64,000 nucleotides of DNA from positions 434,001 to 498,000 of the forward strand of contig NZ_AP018050.1 of assembly GCF_003609775.1 (NCBI RefSeq), read 5' to 3'. This DNA comes from Prevotella melaninogenica (lineage in GTDB: Bacteria; Bacteroidota; Bacteroidia; Bacteroidales; Bacteroidaceae). This document shows positions 63,533 to 64,000 of the stretch, in pieces. Below the pieces are notes generated by a model. The model saw nothing but the letters and a program-made list of their open reading frames with translations, was not told the origin of the DNA and did not search any database. The position numbers and the translations under genes are program-made. How positions within the stretch are numbered: position 1 is the first letter of the stretch; every line of letters begins with the position of its first letter.

Positions 63533-64000
63533 TTCCTTTCTGTATTTAATCTATACGCTAATTGGTAATTGATAATCTCGTTTATCTCATCATCATTCAA
63601 ATCGAATAACCGACCAATGAGAATATCTATTTTATCAATGGTTGTCTTATGCAGTTTATGCTGATAGACATAGTCGGTTTGAACTGAACCAATATACTTT
63701 TTACTATTTTCTAATTCTTCTTCTAATTGCTTATACAGTTTAACTATTCTCTTTTTTGCTTTGCTATCTACCAAGGAAAAATCCAAATGTATCAAGTCAA
63801 GTTCTTTTTTTGTAATATGCCAACAATCAGAATATATCTCCCAAATGTAATAAAACAAGGAAGAGTTTAATATAGCTGAAAATAAACAAACATCATCCTC
63901 TTTTGAAAATGTGTATTTTTTATACTCGTTTGATTTCATTGCATGAGTAAAACACTTACACCAAAAAGTTGCTCTTTGATTCAACCATGCTGCATATTCT
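63529..64000 (-). CDS. Adenine-specific methylase / type IIG-like protein, C-terminal end (partial)
   Basis: The frame is open to the right window edge; about 157 codons are visible: EYAAWLNQRATFWCKCFTHA…CLFSAILNSSLFYYIWEIYS, then DCWHITKKELDLIHLDFSLV, a helical linker EELENSKKYI and DKIDILIGRLFDLNDDEINE. The phrase 'LNSSLFYYIW…D…HITKKEL' is typical for the recognition-domain end of Eco57I/TaqI-like methylases (compare FLNSSLFKFCFLNNFPELQG in the 51136 gene). The methylase motifs would lie outside the window. The stop overlaps the C5 methylase start. Confidence 0.65.
   Translation of the reverse strand, partial: EYAAWLNQRATFWCKCFTHAMKSNEYKKYTFSKEDDVCLFSAILNSSLFYYIWEIYSDCWHITKKELDLIHLDFSLVDSKAKKRIVKLYKQLEEELENSKKYIGSVQTDYVYQHKLHKTTIDKIDILIGRLFDLNDDEINEIINYQLAYRLNTERK

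Noticed and set aside
51136..63984. DISARM or BREX system
   Set aside because: Hallmark genes (DUF1998 drmB, drmA; pglZ, brxC) are absent; only generic parts (PLD, helicase, methylase) are shared.

Overview
The window looks like the chromosome of an oral-type Prevotella (Bacteroidales). It is AT-rich and has SusC/SusD nutrient uptake genes, lipoprotein and T9SS-like secreted proteins, a 'smalltalk' mini-protein, and many promoters of the Bacteroidetes form TTG/TTTG–19-21 bp–TAnnTTTG. The genus is inferred from protein style and promoters; no database was searched.

Layout. 1-5.8 kb: the 3' end of nhaA, ettA, a NERD-domain protein and long non-coding stretches packed with dispersed repeats. 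5.8-14 kb: a five-gene SusC/SusD locus with a zinc metallohydrolase lipoprotein, a DUF4302 lipoprotein and a BACON-like lipoprotein. 14-17.8 kb: repeat arrays, one secreted orphan and an SMR efflux gene. 17.9-21 kb: four related small genes, each preceded by a decayed fragment of a related upstream reading frame, read here as orphan immunity genes with toxin-tip relics. 21-27 kb: a TPR protein, a GH10-like glycosidase, a short promoter-hairpin unit, two tandem small ORFs and an IS30 relic. 27-35 kb: an outer membrane protein, the recR-GT2-GNAT operon, duplicated tRNA-Asp, a Fic protein and an M6 protease. 35.5-41.4 kb: two IS30-family copies of equal length in inverted orientation around rubrerythrin, one splitting an HU-like gene, plus smalltalk and an M15-like peptidase.

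42-64 kb is a defence island. It holds a Septu-like ATPase/HNH pair, a type III Res relic cut by an IS4-family element, and a membrane protein. After these comes a long minus-strand operon that enters from beyond the window: an adenine-methylase-like C-terminus, a C5 methyltransferase, a McrB-like AAA GTPase, a DUF2357 McrC-like nuclease, a PLD-SNF2 helicase, and an Eco57I/type IIG-like methylase. Facing the 3' end of the last gene is a promoterless second copy of its specificity region, directly abutting an Mpi/Hin-type serine recombinase. The copies share inverted repeats of 14, 74 and 27 bp. Inversion or recombination would swap the target recognition domain, so this is probably a phase-variable restriction/defence system and is the most interesting object here.

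The non-coding DNA is also unusual. There are six arrays of exactly four 22-bp units, about ten ~230-bp units built from two inverted arms and arranged at ~260 bp period, and a 564-bp element with 17-bp terminal inverted repeats whose second copy shows a compensatory change in a terminal hairpin.
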